Of a stretch of 64,000 bases of DNA, positions 49,854-58,225 are shown in pieces. Under the pieces are notes generated by a model that was given only the letters and a program-made list of their open reading frames with translations, did not search any database and had not been told where the DNA came from. Origin of the DNA: Candidatus Leptofilum proximum (GTDB lineage: Bacteria; Chloroflexota; Anaerolineae; Promineifilales; Promineifilaceae); contig JADJXK010000002.1 of assembly GCA_016710325.1 (NCBI GenBank), forward strand, positions 186,001 to 250,000, given 5' to 3'. The position numbers and the translations under genes are program-made. The first letter of the stretch is position 1. Each line of letters starts with the position of its first letter.

Positions 49854-50810
49854 TCAACGAAGTTCTTTTACCAGACCATAACTTCCCAAACCTTCCTGAC
49901 GCACAAAGCCCAACTTGCGATTGATGGCCAACATCGGCTCATTAAGCGAATCATTTACGGTGTTAAGATAATCTGCTCCCTGCTCCTTAGCATACTGAAT
50001 GGTTAGCAGCTTGAGAGCTTGGGCAATTTTGCGACCATGATGTGTCGGTGCTACGCCAGTAAGCATACTCCATACGCAGTTTATCTCAGGAAAATAGCTG
50101 ACTGCGGACAAGCCAACAGCCCTGTTACCATCAAAAGCGATGAACTGTCCCGCTGGCTGAAACCAAGAAGCGTCCAGGATTGTTTTTTCATAGTCAGCAA
50201 AAGGCGCAAACTCCGTATCGGTTGCCGCGGGATCATCGGTGGAGGCAATTCGATTGATTTGATAGAGTTGGCGGCGAGCCTGGGGGGTGTTGCCCTCGGC
50301 TTCAAGTGTCGTAAAACGAATACCCGTTTCTTCAACCGTTTTGATGAGTCCGGCAAACTTGCTTGCATCAAAGTTGGTCAGCTCAATTCTTGACATAAAC
50401 ATCTGATTACGGATCACAAAACCCCGTTGTTCTGCAAAGGGTAAACAATCGCTACTTTTTTCACGTACTTTGGCAAATAACCTGGTTGCCTGCTGTGCCT
50501 GAGCAAATTGGTCTATTTGCGCATATAGTGCTGATCCAATTCCCATTCTTCGGTGTTGGGGAGCAACGAGAACAATGAGATGATAATAGCCTTTTGGCTC
50601 GTTGCGGTTACGCTCCACTCGACCATAGCCAACAAATTGCTGATTTGTATCTAAGGCAATAAAATGTTGCCGGACATCCCCTGGCAAGATCTCTTCTTCT
50701 TCCTCAATCAATTCCTCAACAGGAACAGGTTCCCCGTTATCAATGGATAGGAGTTCGGCAATTTGAGGAAAATAAATATCAGGTTGAGATGGTCTAATTA
50801 TCACAGTCAT
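49854..50810 (-). CDS. Protein with two tandem GNAT domains
   Basis: 318 residues from ATG 50810, with AAGGA 7 nt upstream. N-terminal GNAT (about 1-150): LIVLVAPQHRRMGIGSALYAQI holds the acetyl-CoA loop. C-terminal GNAT (about 165-318): TGVAPTHHGRKIAQALKLL and TVNDSLNEPMLAINRKLGF. Such duplicated GNATs include mycothiol-synthase-like and antibiotic-acetylating enzymes, but no specific signature is seen. Transcribed with the next GNAT gene. Confidence 0.85.
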   Translation of the reverse strand: MTVIIRPSQPDIYFPQIAELLSIDNGEPVPVEELIEEEEEILPGDVRQHFIALDTNQQFVGYGRVERNRNEPKGYYHLIVLVAPQHRRMGIGSALYAQIDQFAQAQQATRLFAKVREKSSDCLPFAEQRGFVIRNQMFMSRIELTNFDASKFAGLIKTVEETGIRFTTLEAEGNTPQARRQLYQINRIASTDDPAATDTEFAPFADYEKTILDASWFQPAGQFIAFDGNRAVGLSAVSYFPEINCVWSMLTGVAPTHHGRKIAQALKLLTIQYAKEQGADYLNTVNDSLNEPMLAINRKLGFVRQEGLGSYGLVKELR

Positions 50811-50899
50811 GATTTTTTCCTTTAGCAGCAGAATGTGGTGAATCTGCAAAAGGTGTTGGTGGGGAAAACGGCCGTTCCCCTCAAACCAGGTCCACCTTT

Positions 50900-51769
50900 T
50901 TACCTGACGTGATGCAGCTTGTCCGGATTCAGGATGTTGCGAATGGCCTGGATACGGCCGTTCCCCATTTCCAGCGCCATGACGAGCACAGGACGGCCGT
51001 CTACCCTGGCCACAATGCCCAACTGGCCATTGATGAGCGCCACCTGGGTTTCGGCGTTTTCTGGGGCCAGACGGGTGACGCCCAGCAGGAAGTGCGCTAC
51101 TTTCTCGCGTCCTACAATGATTTTACGAGCGGCCGTTACCTTGCCGCCGCCGTCCGACCAGACCTCAATGTCTTCCGCCAGCAGTTCAATCAAGCCATCC
51201 AAATCGCCCGCCAGGACCGCCTGGCTGAACTGCGTGATCAGGCTTTCTTGCTGCGGCAGCGGCACGTCGAAGCGAGGCTTGCCAGCGGCAAGGTGCTGCC
51301 GGGCGCGGCGCACCATCTGGCGGCAGTTGGCCTCGCTTTTGCCCACAGTCGCCGCGACCTCGGCATACTCATAGTCGAAGATTTCGCGCAGCAGAAAAAC
51401 GGCTCGCTCGGTGGGCGAAAGGCTTTCTAACAGAACCAGCAGGGCCAGAGACAGGGTTTCAGACAAGGTGACGTTCTCCTCGGCAGGGGGATAGCTTCCC
51501 TGCACCAGCGGTTCAGGCAGCCAGGGGCCAATGTACTCCTCACGCTGCACTTTGGCCGAGCGCAGATGATCGATGCAGAGGCGGGTGGTAACGGCCGTTA
51601 AATACGCCTTGGGCGATTCAGCCACCGCACCCGCCCGCTGCCAGCGTACGTACGCCTCCTGCACCATATCCTCCGCATCCATGACGCTGCCCAGCATGTT
51701 GTAGGCCACGGTAAAGAGATACGGCCGTAAACTGGCAAAATTTTCTATTGCTGACGCCGTTTCTTTCAT
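50900..51769 (-). CDS. ECF41-family RNA polymerase sigma factor (SigJ-like) with SnoaL-like C-terminal domain
   Basis: 289 residues. Region 2 has PYLFTVAYNMLGSVMDAEDMVQEAY; region 4 has LSPTERAVFLLREIFDYEYAEVA. The ECF41 hallmarks are present: WLPEPL in the linker, DGGGKVTAA and the C-terminal NPDKL. The SnoaL-like domain (about 170-289) controls activity instead of a separate anti-sigma factor. Start ATG 51769 overlaps the stop of the upstream oxidoreductase by 4 nt (ATGA). ECF41 factors usually drive one adjacent gene and themselves, here the epimerase-like gene, from the promoter at 52622-52648. Confidence 0.93.
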   Translation of the reverse strand: MKETASAIENFASLRPYLFTVAYNMLGSVMDAEDMVQEAYVRWQRAGAVAESPKAYLTAVTTRLCIDHLRSAKVQREEYIGPWLPEPLVQGSYPPAEENVTLSETLSLALLVLLESLSPTERAVFLLREIFDYEYAEVAATVGKSEANCRQMVRRARQHLAAGKPRFDVPLPQQESLITQFSQAVLAGDLDGLIELLAEDIEVWSDGGGKVTAARKIIVGREKVAHFLLGVTRLAPENAETQVALINGQLGIVARVDGRPVLVMALEMGNGRIQAIRNILNPDKLHHVR

Positions 51770-52554
51770 GCCACCTTTTCACCTTGCAGCCATTCTTCCC
51801 AGGTCACCTGGCCAGACGGCCGTTCTGGGGCGCAATTGTAACCGGCCCGGAAGCCCTGACCAACCTTGCCGGGAATGGGCAGCCACCATACGCGTCGTTT
51901 TTGGCCACGTGCCGCCAGCCAGCTCTGTGCCATCTCACCCCAGGTCATCATCTGTGGACCCGCCAGGTCGGGCCAACGGCCGTTCTGTCCGGCCATAATC
52001 CCACGAACAATTTCCTCAGCCACTTCTCCAGTTTCGATGGTCTGAAAGTGAAAATCTGTCGGGATGAGCAAGATTGGCAGGCGGGCCAGCGTGCTGGTGA
52101 GCAAGGCAACAAAGGAGTGAAATTGAGCGGCACGCAAAATGGACCAGTTCAGCGAGGATTGCTGCACCAGCTTCTCTGCCGCCAATTTTTGTTTATAGTA
52201 AAAAAACGGGATGCGCTCAATGCCGATGATCGAGATGTACAAAAAGTCGCGTACACCGGCGGCTTCGGCCGCACGCAGCAGCCGCTCGGTGCTGGTAACG
52301 TCAAACGCCTGGGTCGCCTTGCGGAAAGGCTGGGGCAGGGTGGCGGCATGGATGATTTGATCCACCCCGGCCACAGCCTGGGCTAACCCTTCACCCGTCG
52401 CCAGATCCCCTTGCGCCCATTCAACCCCAGCCGCCAGCTGCCGCGGCGCCGGGCGGCGGCTCAACACACGCACGCAAAACCCCGCCGCTGCCAAACGCGG
52501 CACCAATTCACTGCCCAAACCGCCAGAACCACCGGTTACCAATATCGTTTTCAT
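51766..52554 (-). CDS. NAD(P)-binding SDR/NmrA-like oxidoreductase or epimerase (ECF41 partner)
   Basis: 262 residues. ILVTGGSGGLGSELVPRLAA is the atypical-SDR glycine-rich motif; VDQIIHAATLPQPF and FLYISIIGIERIPFFYYKQK carry the usual strand-4 and active-site region (YxxxK-like: YYKQKLAAEKLV). It resembles NmrA/NAD-epimerase-like proteins, one of the classic COE partners (carboxymuconolactone decarboxylase, oxidoreductase, epimerase) of ECF41 sigma factors. GGAGG is 5-6 nt before the ATG. Its substrate is unknown. Confidence 0.85.
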   Translation of the reverse strand: MKTILVTGGSGGLGSELVPRLAAAGFCVRVLSRRPAPRQLAAGVEWAQGDLATGEGLAQAVAGVDQIIHAATLPQPFRKATQAFDVTSTERLLRAAEAAGVRDFLYISIIGIERIPFFYYKQKLAAEKLVQQSSLNWSILRAAQFHSFVALLTSTLARLPILLIPTDFHFQTIETGEVAEEIVRGIMAGQNGRWPDLAGPQMMTWGEMAQSWLAARGQKRRVWWLPIPGKVGQGFRAGYNCAPERPSGQVTWEEWLQGEKVA

Positions 52555-52621
52555 TTGTTACCTCCACTTACATTCTTGAACCGGGACGTCACACGCCCCC
52601 GCATTTACCTTTACTACCGTA

Positions 52622-52648
52622 GACGAAGGAGACGGCCGTTTTGTGACA
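52622..52648 (-). promoter_or_regulatory. ECF41-type promoter of the epimerase-sigma operon
   Basis: Minus strand TGTCACA (52648-52642), 16-nt spacer, CGTC (52625-52622), the consensus known for ECF41 sigma factors. The spacer contains the ACGGCCGT octamer (52632-52639). It implies autoregulation. Confidence 0.85.
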
Positions 52649-52742
52649 CCCTTTCCCCAATTAACAGATTTTGTTGGAAAACGGCCGTCACCCCCTCACC
52701 CCCTCACCCCTTCACCATGTCACCCTGTCACCCCGTCCCCAG

Positions 52743-52805
52743 TTGTTGTCTAAAAAAATCCTGCTACAATACCAGCGCTAATTGTTGCTATTGCAAAAAT
52801 TTGCA
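52743..52805 (+). promoter_or_regulatory. Fur-family gene promoter with a candidate operator
   Basis: TTGTTG (52743-52748), 16 nt, TACAAT (52765-52770). Downstream overlap two palindromes: TTGCTATTGCAA (52785-52796) and TGCAAAAATTTGCA (52792-52805), alternating TTGC/GCAA half-sites just before the Shine-Dalgarno AAGGAAG. A Fur/Zur-type autoregulatory site is plausible. Confidence 0.5.
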
Positions 52806-52817
52806 TTAAGGAAGTAA

Positions 52818-53270
52818 ATGTCCCACTACCATACCGACTACGTTCAACAAATTCGCGACCGCGGCTACCGCATGACGCCGCAACGCCAGATTGTGCTGGA
52901 CACCGTTTGCGAGCATGGTGGTCACGCCACGGCCAGCCAAATTTACGAATCGGTGAACGCCCAGCAGCCCGCCATCAATCGAGCAACCGTCTACCGCATT
53001 CTGGACTTTTTCTGCGAGCTACAGCTGGTAGCCAAAGCGGAAATTGGCGGGCAGACTGTCTTTGAAGTCATGGGCGACTCGCCCCACCACCATCTGATCT
53101 GCCGCCAGTGTGATCACGTCATGTCCTTGCCCGACTACCACTTCACCGAACTTGCCAAACATCTGCTGGCCGAGCATGGCTTTGAGGCCGATTTATCTCA
53201 CATGGCCATCACTGGCATCTGCGCAGCGTGCCGGCAAACGCCAGAAAAAAACAAAGATTCCCCAGATTAG
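52818..53270 (+). CDS. Fur-family metalloregulator (Fur/Zur/Nur type)
   Basis: 150 residues. The DNA-binding wing is YRMTPQRQIVLDTVCEHGGHATASQIY, in two blocks, and INRATVYRILDFF the recognition helix. The metal sites show HHHLICRQCDHVMSLPD (CxxC) and GICAACRQTP (CxxC), the four-Cys structural zinc site. AAGGAAG lies 5 nt before the ATG. The next genes encode a Co/Ni ECF transporter, so nickel or cobalt control (Nur-like) is more likely than iron, but specificity cannot be read from the sequence. Confidence 0.92.
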   Translation: MSHYHTDYVQQIRDRGYRMTPQRQIVLDTVCEHGGHATASQIYESVNAQQPAINRATVYRILDFFCELQLVAKAEIGGQTVFEVMGDSPHHHLICRQCDHVMSLPDYHFTELAKHLLAEHGFEADLSHMAITGICAACRQTPEKNKDSPD

Positions 53271-53372
53271 AAAGATTTTTTTCTGCCTGATCTGCGTAAT
53301 CAGTTATGAATAGAGTTATTTTTTACCGTGCCATCAGGTTGGGATGGCCCCTCAAAAAAGGAGAATGAGGTT

Positions 53373-54311
53373 ATGCATTCATTATTTCTGGCAGGCATCC
53401 AGCTGCTGCACATCCCCGATGGTTTTTTGAACATCCCCATTTCTGTGCTGTGCTGGATTGTGACCGTGATTGTGCTTTATTTTGCCGTGCGGCAGTCGCA
53501 GCAAGATTTTGATGAGCGGCTGATCCCCCTGGCGGGCATCATGGCCGCCTTCATTTTTGCCGGGCAGATGCTCAACTTCCCGGTTGCGGGCGGCACGTCG
53601 GGCCACCTGATTGGCGCGACGCTGGCCTTTATTGTGCTGGGTCCGTGGGTGGGACTGCTGGCGATGACGGCCGTTATCAGCCTGCAAGCGCTCATTTTTC
53701 AGGATGGGGGGCTGGTGGTGATGGGCGCCAACGTTTTGATCATGGGCATCGTACCCGGTTTTGTGGGCTACGGCGTGTTCCAGATGGTGAAAAATCAGTC
53801 ACGTGGGGTGAAGTTGGGGGTAACGGCCGTTGCCGCCTGGGCCTCGGTCATGATTGCCGCCTTTGTTACCGCACTGCTGCTGGGTTTTAGCGGCACAACC
53901 GCGCTGGGCGTGGCCATCCCGGCCATGTTGGGCATCCACGCCCTCATCGGCCTTGGTGAGGCGCTCATCACCATAGCGGCGCTCAGCTTCATCATGCAGA
54001 CGCGCCCGCAGCTGCTCACCGATGCAGCCCCGGCGGGCAGCGGCAAGTGGATTGTGGCGGGCATCCTATTGGCGCTGGTGGTGGTGCTGTTTGCCCCGCT
54101 GGCCTCTGGTTCGCCCGATGGCCTGGAGTGGGTGGCCGAACAAACTGGCTTCCTCGATACGGCGTTGGACGCGCCGTATGAACTTTTGCCCGATTACACC
54201 ATTCCCGGCCTGGGCGAAACGGGTTTGTCCACCATTTTGGCTGGTGTGATTGGCGCACTGATTGTGGCCGGGATCACCTTTGGCCTGGGCCGTGTTTTGC
54301 GCCGCTCGTAG
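53373..54311 (+). CDS. cbiM: Co/Ni ECF transporter substrate-binding component CbiM with CbiN-like C-terminal part
   Basis: 312 residues from ATG 53373 (AAGGAG about 12 nt and GAGG about 3 nt upstream). LLHIPDGFLNIPISV carries the metal-binding HIPDGF of CbiM/NikM. Seven or so helices to about residue 210 include AGTSGHLIGATLAF-type (AGGTSGHLIGATLA) and GIHALIGLGEALIT motifs. The last 100 residues (IVAGILLALVVVLFAPLASGSPDGLEWVAEQTGF) start with a CbiN-like helix-loop. CbiM-CbiN fusions are known. It binds Co or Ni and works with CbiQ and CbiO that follow. Confidence 0.9.
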   Translation: MHSLFLAGIQLLHIPDGFLNIPISVLCWIVTVIVLYFAVRQSQQDFDERLIPLAGIMAAFIFAGQMLNFPVAGGTSGHLIGATLAFIVLGPWVGLLAMTAVISLQALIFQDGGLVVMGANVLIMGIVPGFVGYGVFQMVKNQSRGVKLGVTAVAAWASVMIAAFVTALLLGFSGTTALGVAIPAMLGIHALIGLGEALITIAALSFIMQTRPQLLTDAAPAGSGKWIVAGILLALVVVLFAPLASGSPDGLEWVAEQTGFLDTALDAPYELLPDYTIPGLGETGLSTILAGVIGALIVAGITFGLGRVLRRS

Positions 54312-54366
54312 AGACGTTGCATTGTAGAGACGTTGCTGTAGAGACGTTGCATTGCAACGTCTCTAC
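54308..54366. repeat. GTAGAGACGTTGC repeat cluster
   Basis: Three direct copies of GTAGAGACGTTGC (54308, 54324, 54338) and one inverted copy (54354-54366), forming alternative hairpins. The first copy includes the TAG stop of cbiM. Confidence 0.9.
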
Positions 54367-54387
54367 CACAGGATATAAACGATTTCC

Positions 54388-55185
54388 ATGCATGTCAGCA
54401 CTTTTGACCGCTACCAGCAGGGTACCAGCCTCATTCACCGCCTCGATCCGCGGGTGAAGGTGGTATTGACGCTTCTTTTTATCGTCTCCAATGTCCTGCT
54501 GCCTGATGGGGCCTGGATGGCTTTTGCCGCTGCCTGGGTGGTTTTACTGGTTTGCAACCGGGCAGCGCATTTTTCTTTTGGCTACCTGTTTAAACGCTCG
54601 TTTATTGCCCTGCCGTTTGCCCTGGCGGCCATCACCGTGATTTTTGTGCAGCCGGGGGCGCCCCTGGCCAGCTGGACCTGGGGCAGCCGCACCATCACCA
54701 TCAGCGATGCGGGGGTGATTCGCTTTGCCAGCATCGTCATTCGCAGCTGGCTGTCGGTGCAAGCGGCTATTTTGCTTACTGCTACCACTCAATTCCCGGA
54801 CATGATGCACGCGCTGCGCCATTTGAAAGTGCCCGCAATTCTCATTTCCATCATCAGCTTCATGTACCGCTACCTCTTTGTGCTGGTTGATGAGGCGCTC
54901 CGTCTGCTGCGGGCGCGGGAAGCGCGCAGCGCCCGGCTGGTGAACGATGGCAAACATGGCGGAACCGTATTCTGGCGAGCGCAGGTAACAGGCAGCATGG
55001 TGGGCCAGCTGTTTGTGCGCAGCTTCGAGCGCAGCGACAAGGTGTACAACGCCATGCTGGCCCGTGGCTATCGCGGCCAGATGCTGACAATGAATCCGCA
55101 CGTGATGCGGCAGCCAGACTGGCTGTTTTTGGCATTGGGTGTGGGGCTGATTGTTGCCTTGCAGGTGATTGGCCGACTGTTGTGA
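54388..55185 (+). CDS. cbiQ: Co/Ni ECF transporter transmembrane component CbiQ
   Basis: 265 residues. SLIHRLDPRVKVVLTLLF is the conserved first cytoplasmic/helix region (LDPRxK), and the two coupling motifs are seen in EALRLLRAREARSAR (ARxxR-like) and VYNAMLARGYRG (A-x-x-x-RG), which contact the ATPase. Five helices. TATAAA lies 8 nt before the ATG and no Shine-Dalgarno is evident. It is between cbiM and cbiO in one Co/Ni uptake operon. Confidence 0.93.
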   Translation: MHVSTFDRYQQGTSLIHRLDPRVKVVLTLLFIVSNVLLPDGAWMAFAAAWVVLLVCNRAAHFSFGYLFKRSFIALPFALAAITVIFVQPGAPLASWTWGSRTITISDAGVIRFASIVIRSWLSVQAAILLTATTQFPDMMHALRHLKVPAILISIISFMYRYLFVLVDEALRLLRAREARSARLVNDGKHGGTVFWRAQVTGSMVGQLFVRSFERSDKVYNAMLARGYRGQMLTMNPHVMRQPDWLFLALGVGLIVALQVIGRLL

Positions 55186-55209
55186 GTAATCTATATTTTT
55201 TGCTTGGAA

Positions 55210-55243
55210 AGATTGGCCCAATCTTCGAAGATTGGGCCAATCT
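55210..55243. repeat. Perfect 34-bp palindrome
   Basis: AGATTGGCCCAATCTTC followed immediately by its exact complement (55210-55226/55227-55243). It lies between cbiQ and cbiO and can form a hairpin or cruciform. Confidence 0.9.
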
Positions 55244-55267
55244 GAAAACCAGCGTTTAGGAGCTTCA

Positions 55268-56050
55268 ATGCCCATTGTTCATGAATCTGATGTGGTAAGC
55301 CAACGGCCGTCCACCAACGGCCATGTCCAGCCAACCCTGGAAGTCACCAACCTGAGCTTCGCCTATCCAGATGGCCACCAGGCGCTGCATGGTGTCAATT
55401 TCTCGATTGGGGCCGGGCAGAAGGTGGCGCTGGTTGGTCCCAACGGGGCGGGCAAAAGTACACTGATGCTTCACCTAAACGGCCTGCTAACGGGCGAGGG
55501 CACGTTGGCTGTGGCCGGTCTGCCGATTGCCAAAGAAAACTTGCCGCTGATTCGCAGCAAGGTTGGCATGGTGTTCCAAAACCCGGACGACCAGCTCTTT
55601 TCGCCCACCGTGTTTGACGATGTGGCCTTTGGTCCGCTGCACATGGGATACCCGGAAGCTGAAGTGCGTCAGCGCGTGGCCCGGGCGCTGGCCCAGGTCA
55701 ACATGGCCGAATTTGAGACGCGCCTGTCGCACCACCTGAGCATTGGCCAGAAGAAGCGGGTGGCCATTGCCACGGTGCTGTCGATGGACCCGGAAATTCT
55801 GGTGCTGGACGAGCCATCGGCCGGGCTAGACCCGCGCGCGCGGCGCTCGCTCATCAACCTGCTGCGCGAGCTGCCGCTGACGATGCTCGTTTCGACCCAT
55901 GATATGCTGCTGGTGCAGGAACTCTTCCCCCGCATGATTGTGATGGATGAGGGGCGCATGGTGGCCGATGGGGATACGGCCGTTCTCCTGCGCGACACGG
56001 CCTTTTTAGAAGCACACGGGCTGGAAATGCCGGTGATCGGTAATCCGTAA
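55268..56050 (+). CDS. cbiO: Co/Ni ECF transporter ATPase CbiO
   Basis: 260 residues from ATG 55268 (AGGAG 6 nt upstream). Walker A GPNGAGKST, Q-loop FQNPDDQLFSPTVFDDVAFGP (typical CbiO/EcfA, in the family's QNPDDQ form), signature LSIGQKKRVAIA, Walker B ILVLDEPSAGLDP and STHDM H-loop. It energises metal uptake with CbiQ and CbiM. Only one ATPase gene is present, as in group I Co/Ni ECF systems. Confidence 0.94.
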   Translation: MPIVHESDVVSQRPSTNGHVQPTLEVTNLSFAYPDGHQALHGVNFSIGAGQKVALVGPNGAGKSTLMLHLNGLLTGEGTLAVAGLPIAKENLPLIRSKVGMVFQNPDDQLFSPTVFDDVAFGPLHMGYPEAEVRQRVARALAQVNMAEFETRLSHHLSIGQKKRVAIATVLSMDPEILVLDEPSAGLDPRARRSLINLLRELPLTMLVSTHDMLLVQELFPRMIVMDEGRMVADGDTAVLLRDTAFLEAHGLEMPVIGNP

Positions 56051-56052
56051 TC

Positions 56053-56118
56053 GGTTATCCGATTACCGCACACCGATTACCGCTCACCGACCACCGTTCA
56101 CCGATTACTGAATACTGA
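56053..56118. repeat. ATTACCG/CACCG short tandem intergenic repeat
   Basis: Irregular GATTACCG and TTCACCG units. GACCACCGTTCACCGAT (56089-56105) is identical to 8670-8686, and both sites carry CTGAATACTGA nearby. Confidence 0.7.
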
Positions 56119-57709
56119 GAAACCGAATGTCCGGGTACTTCTCGCTGTAGAAGCTCAGTTCGTGGGGGGAGGAGAAGAGGGCAACGAGACGGCCGTCTAA
56201 ATCCTCGGTGCGCATCATGCCGTAGCGCCAGGGGAGCTGGTCGATCTGATCTTTGGGGCCTTCCACCCAGCGGGAGAGTTGGTGCGGCAGCATGTCCAGC
56301 TTCGTTTTGACGCCGTACTCATTCTCCAGCCGCGCCTGCACTACCTCAAACTGCAACACCCCCACCACCGCCAAAATAGGATCGCGCCGTGTGGCGTCGG
56401 TTTCGTACAGAACCTGCATCGCACCTTCAGACTCTAGCTGGTGGATGCCCTTGAGGAACTGCTTCTGCTTACCCACGTCCAGGTTGATGAGCCGGGCGTA
56501 GTGCTCGGCGGCAAAGCGGGGAATCGGGTCGAAGCTGAACTCGCCGTCGCTGCTGATGGTATCGCCAATGCCAAATTCGCGGTTGCCGGGCAGGCCAATG
56601 ATGTCGCCCGCGTACGCTTCATCGACCACGGAGCGCTCGTCGGCGAAGAAGGTGTAGGTGCGGGAGAGCTTAAGCAGCTTGCCCGTTTTGGGATGTTTTA
56701 CCTGGACGTTGCGCTCGAAACGGCCGCTGCAAATCCGCAAAAACGCTACGCTGTCCCGGTGCCGGGGGTCCATGTTGGCCTGAATTTTGAAGACAAAGCC
56801 GGAAAAGCCGGGCGAGACTGGTTCGATCTGGCCTGCGTCGCTGGGGTAAGCGCTGGGTGCCGGGGCCATCTGAATGAAGTCATCCAGGAACAGCTGCACG
56901 CCGAAGTTGGTTAATGCAGAGCCGAAGTAAACGGCCGTTTGCTCCCCGCGCAAAAATTTCTCATGGTCGTACTCAGCCAGCTCATCCAGCAAGCCGATGT
57001 TCAGGTGCAGCTCCTCAAACTGGTAGCTGCTCAGCCCAGCTTCAATGCGCGGATCGTCCAGCGAAGTGATGTACTCCGGCGAGATGGTCTGGTTGTGCGC
57101 TGTGCGGTCGTATAAGTGCACCTCTTCCGTCTTGCGGTCGTACACACCCATAAACGTGTCGCCGTCGCCAATGGGCCAGTTCATGGGCACGGGCTGCATT
57201 TTTAATACTGTTTCGACTTCATCCAGCAGCCCCAACGGGTCCAGCGCGGGCCGGTCCATCTTGTTGATGAAGGTAAACACTGGAATGCCCCGGCGGCGGC
57301 ACACCTCAAACAGCTTCAGCGTTTGCTCCTCTACACCCTTGGCGGCGTCCAAAACCATGACGGCACAGTCTGCGGCCGTTAACGTACGGTAAGTGTCTTC
57401 GGAGAAATCCTGATGGCCGGGCGTGTCCAGCAAATTGACCACGTGCCCCTTGTACGGAAACTGCAACACGGTGGACGTGATGGAAATACCGCGCTCCTGC
57501 TCCATCTTCATCCAGTCTGAGGTGGCGGCGCGCTGATTGCGCCGTGCCCGCACGCTGCCCGCCAGGTGGATGGCATTGCCGTACAGCAGCAGCTTCTCGG
57601 TTAGCGTTGTTTTCCCCGCGTCCGGGTGGGAAATGATGGCAAATGTCCGCCGGGCATTGATCTGCTTTTTTAGTGCTTCCGGGTTGATGGTCGTTGCTTC
57701 TTCGCTCAT
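56105..57709 (-). CDS. prfC: Peptide chain release factor 3 (RF3)
   Basis: 534 residues. G1 is SHPDAGKTT, switch I includes SDWMKMEQERGISITSTV, G3 is LLDTPGHQDFSEDTY, G4 FINKMDR. Domain 2 and the RF3-specific C-terminal part (GVLQFEVVQARLENEYGV) are present, distinguishing it from EF-G. It removes RF1/RF2 from the ribosome after termination with GTP hydrolysis. No Shine-Dalgarno is visible; a terminator-like hairpin lies 100 nt upstream on the same strand. Only two octamers in 1.6 kb. Confidence 0.96.
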   Translation of the reverse strand: MSEEATTINPEALKKQINARRTFAIISHPDAGKTTLTEKLLLYGNAIHLAGSVRARRNQRAATSDWMKMEQERGISITSTVLQFPYKGHVVNLLDTPGHQDFSEDTYRTLTAADCAVMVLDAAKGVEEQTLKLFEVCRRRGIPVFTFINKMDRPALDPLGLLDEVETVLKMQPVPMNWPIGDGDTFMGVYDRKTEEVHLYDRTAHNQTISPEYITSLDDPRIEAGLSSYQFEELHLNIGLLDELAEYDHEKFLRGEQTAVYFGSALTNFGVQLFLDDFIQMAPAPSAYPSDAGQIEPVSPGFSGFVFKIQANMDPRHRDSVAFLRICSGRFERNVQVKHPKTGKLLKLSRTYTFFADERSVVDEAYAGDIIGLPGNREFGIGDTISSDGEFSFDPIPRFAAEHYARLINLDVGKQKQFLKGIHQLESEGAMQVLYETDATRRDPILAVVGVLQFEVVQARLENEYGVKTKLDMLPHQLSRWVEGPKDQIDQLPWRYGMMRTEDLDGRLVALFSSPHELSFYSEKYPDIRFLSIQ

Positions 57710-57723
57710 TTGGGTACTTTTTT

Positions 57724-57784
57724 GCCACAGAGGGCAGAGAGATTAAAGAGGGATTATCTCTTTTTCCTCTGTGCTCTCTGTGGC
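57724..57784. repeat. Inverted repeat, GCCACAGAG family (copy 2)
   Basis: GCCACAGAG (57724-57732) and CTCTGTGGC (57776-57784) around AGATTAAAGAGGG.../...CTCTTTTTCC arms; same family as 17894-17954. It lies in the leader of prfC. Confidence 0.85.
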
Positions 57785-57807
57785 GAAATTCGCTTTTGCA
57801 TAAAAAA

Positions 57808-57835
57808 CGGCCACAACAAGTTTGGGTTGTGACCG
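57808..57835 (-). terminator. Terminator-like hairpin upstream of prfC
   Basis: On the minus strand CGGTCACAAC pairs with GTTGTGGCCG (one G-U pair), followed by TTTTTT. It may end an upstream minus transcript or attenuate prfC. Confidence 0.7.
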
Positions 57836-57939
57836 CGATGATCTTCAATTTGCTACAGATGTTTCGTGTAAACAAGCATACCACAATTGGGGAATTTGGC
57901 ATTCTTTTGCAGGAGAACAATGTTCTATCATGAGTGTCT

Positions 57940-57999
57940 TTCCCGCGAAAGCGGGAATCCATTTGGTAGGCGATTGTGGATGCCCGCCTACGCGGGCAT
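57940..57999. repeat. CCCGCGAAAGCGGG / CCCGCCTACGCGGGC hairpin repeat
   Basis: Two hairpins: TTCCCGCGAAAGCGGGAA (57940-57957) and ATGCCCGCCTACGCGGGCAT (57980-57999). Such GCGGGAATCC repeats are common intergenic elements in many bacteria. Confidence 0.75.
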
Positions 58000-58088
58000 G
58001 ACAGTCAGGTGGTTGTCAACATGTGGCGAATCTTAGGTTGCTATCATCTTTTGTTTACATCTTGTTTACACTTGAGGGTTACTATACT

Positions 58089-58154
58089 GGCATAAACATT
58101 TCCTCCTCCTTCTAATGAACGGCTCCGCAAGAACTTCTTGCGGAGCCGTTTTCA
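58089..58154 (+). ncRNA. Candidate small RNA with anti-Shine-Dalgarno stretch and terminator
   Basis: TATACT (58083-58088) with TTGTTT (58062-58067, 15 nt spacer; two TTGTTTACA direct repeats overlap) could start a transcript at about 58094. It would carry TTTCCTCCTCCTTCT (58099-58113), complementary to Shine-Dalgarno sequences, and end in a perfect 14-bp hairpin AACGGCTCCGCAAG (58118-58131)/CTTGCGGAGCCGTT (58137-58150) with TTT. Length about 60 nt. It could instead be a leader of the 40-residue gene at 58226. Between 57836 and 57939 I see no feature. Confidence 0.45.
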
Positions 58155-58225
58155 GTATATTTGGCAATCTGGTATGATGCTGTTGTTTTACGACATTTGC
58201 TCAACTACACGAGGAGGTATTGGTT

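Noticed and set aside
54308..54366. GTAGAGACGTTGC repeats as a cobalamin or metal riboswitch
   Set aside because: They are simple direct and inverted copies after cbiM, lack riboswitch architecture and resemble dispersed intergenic repeats.
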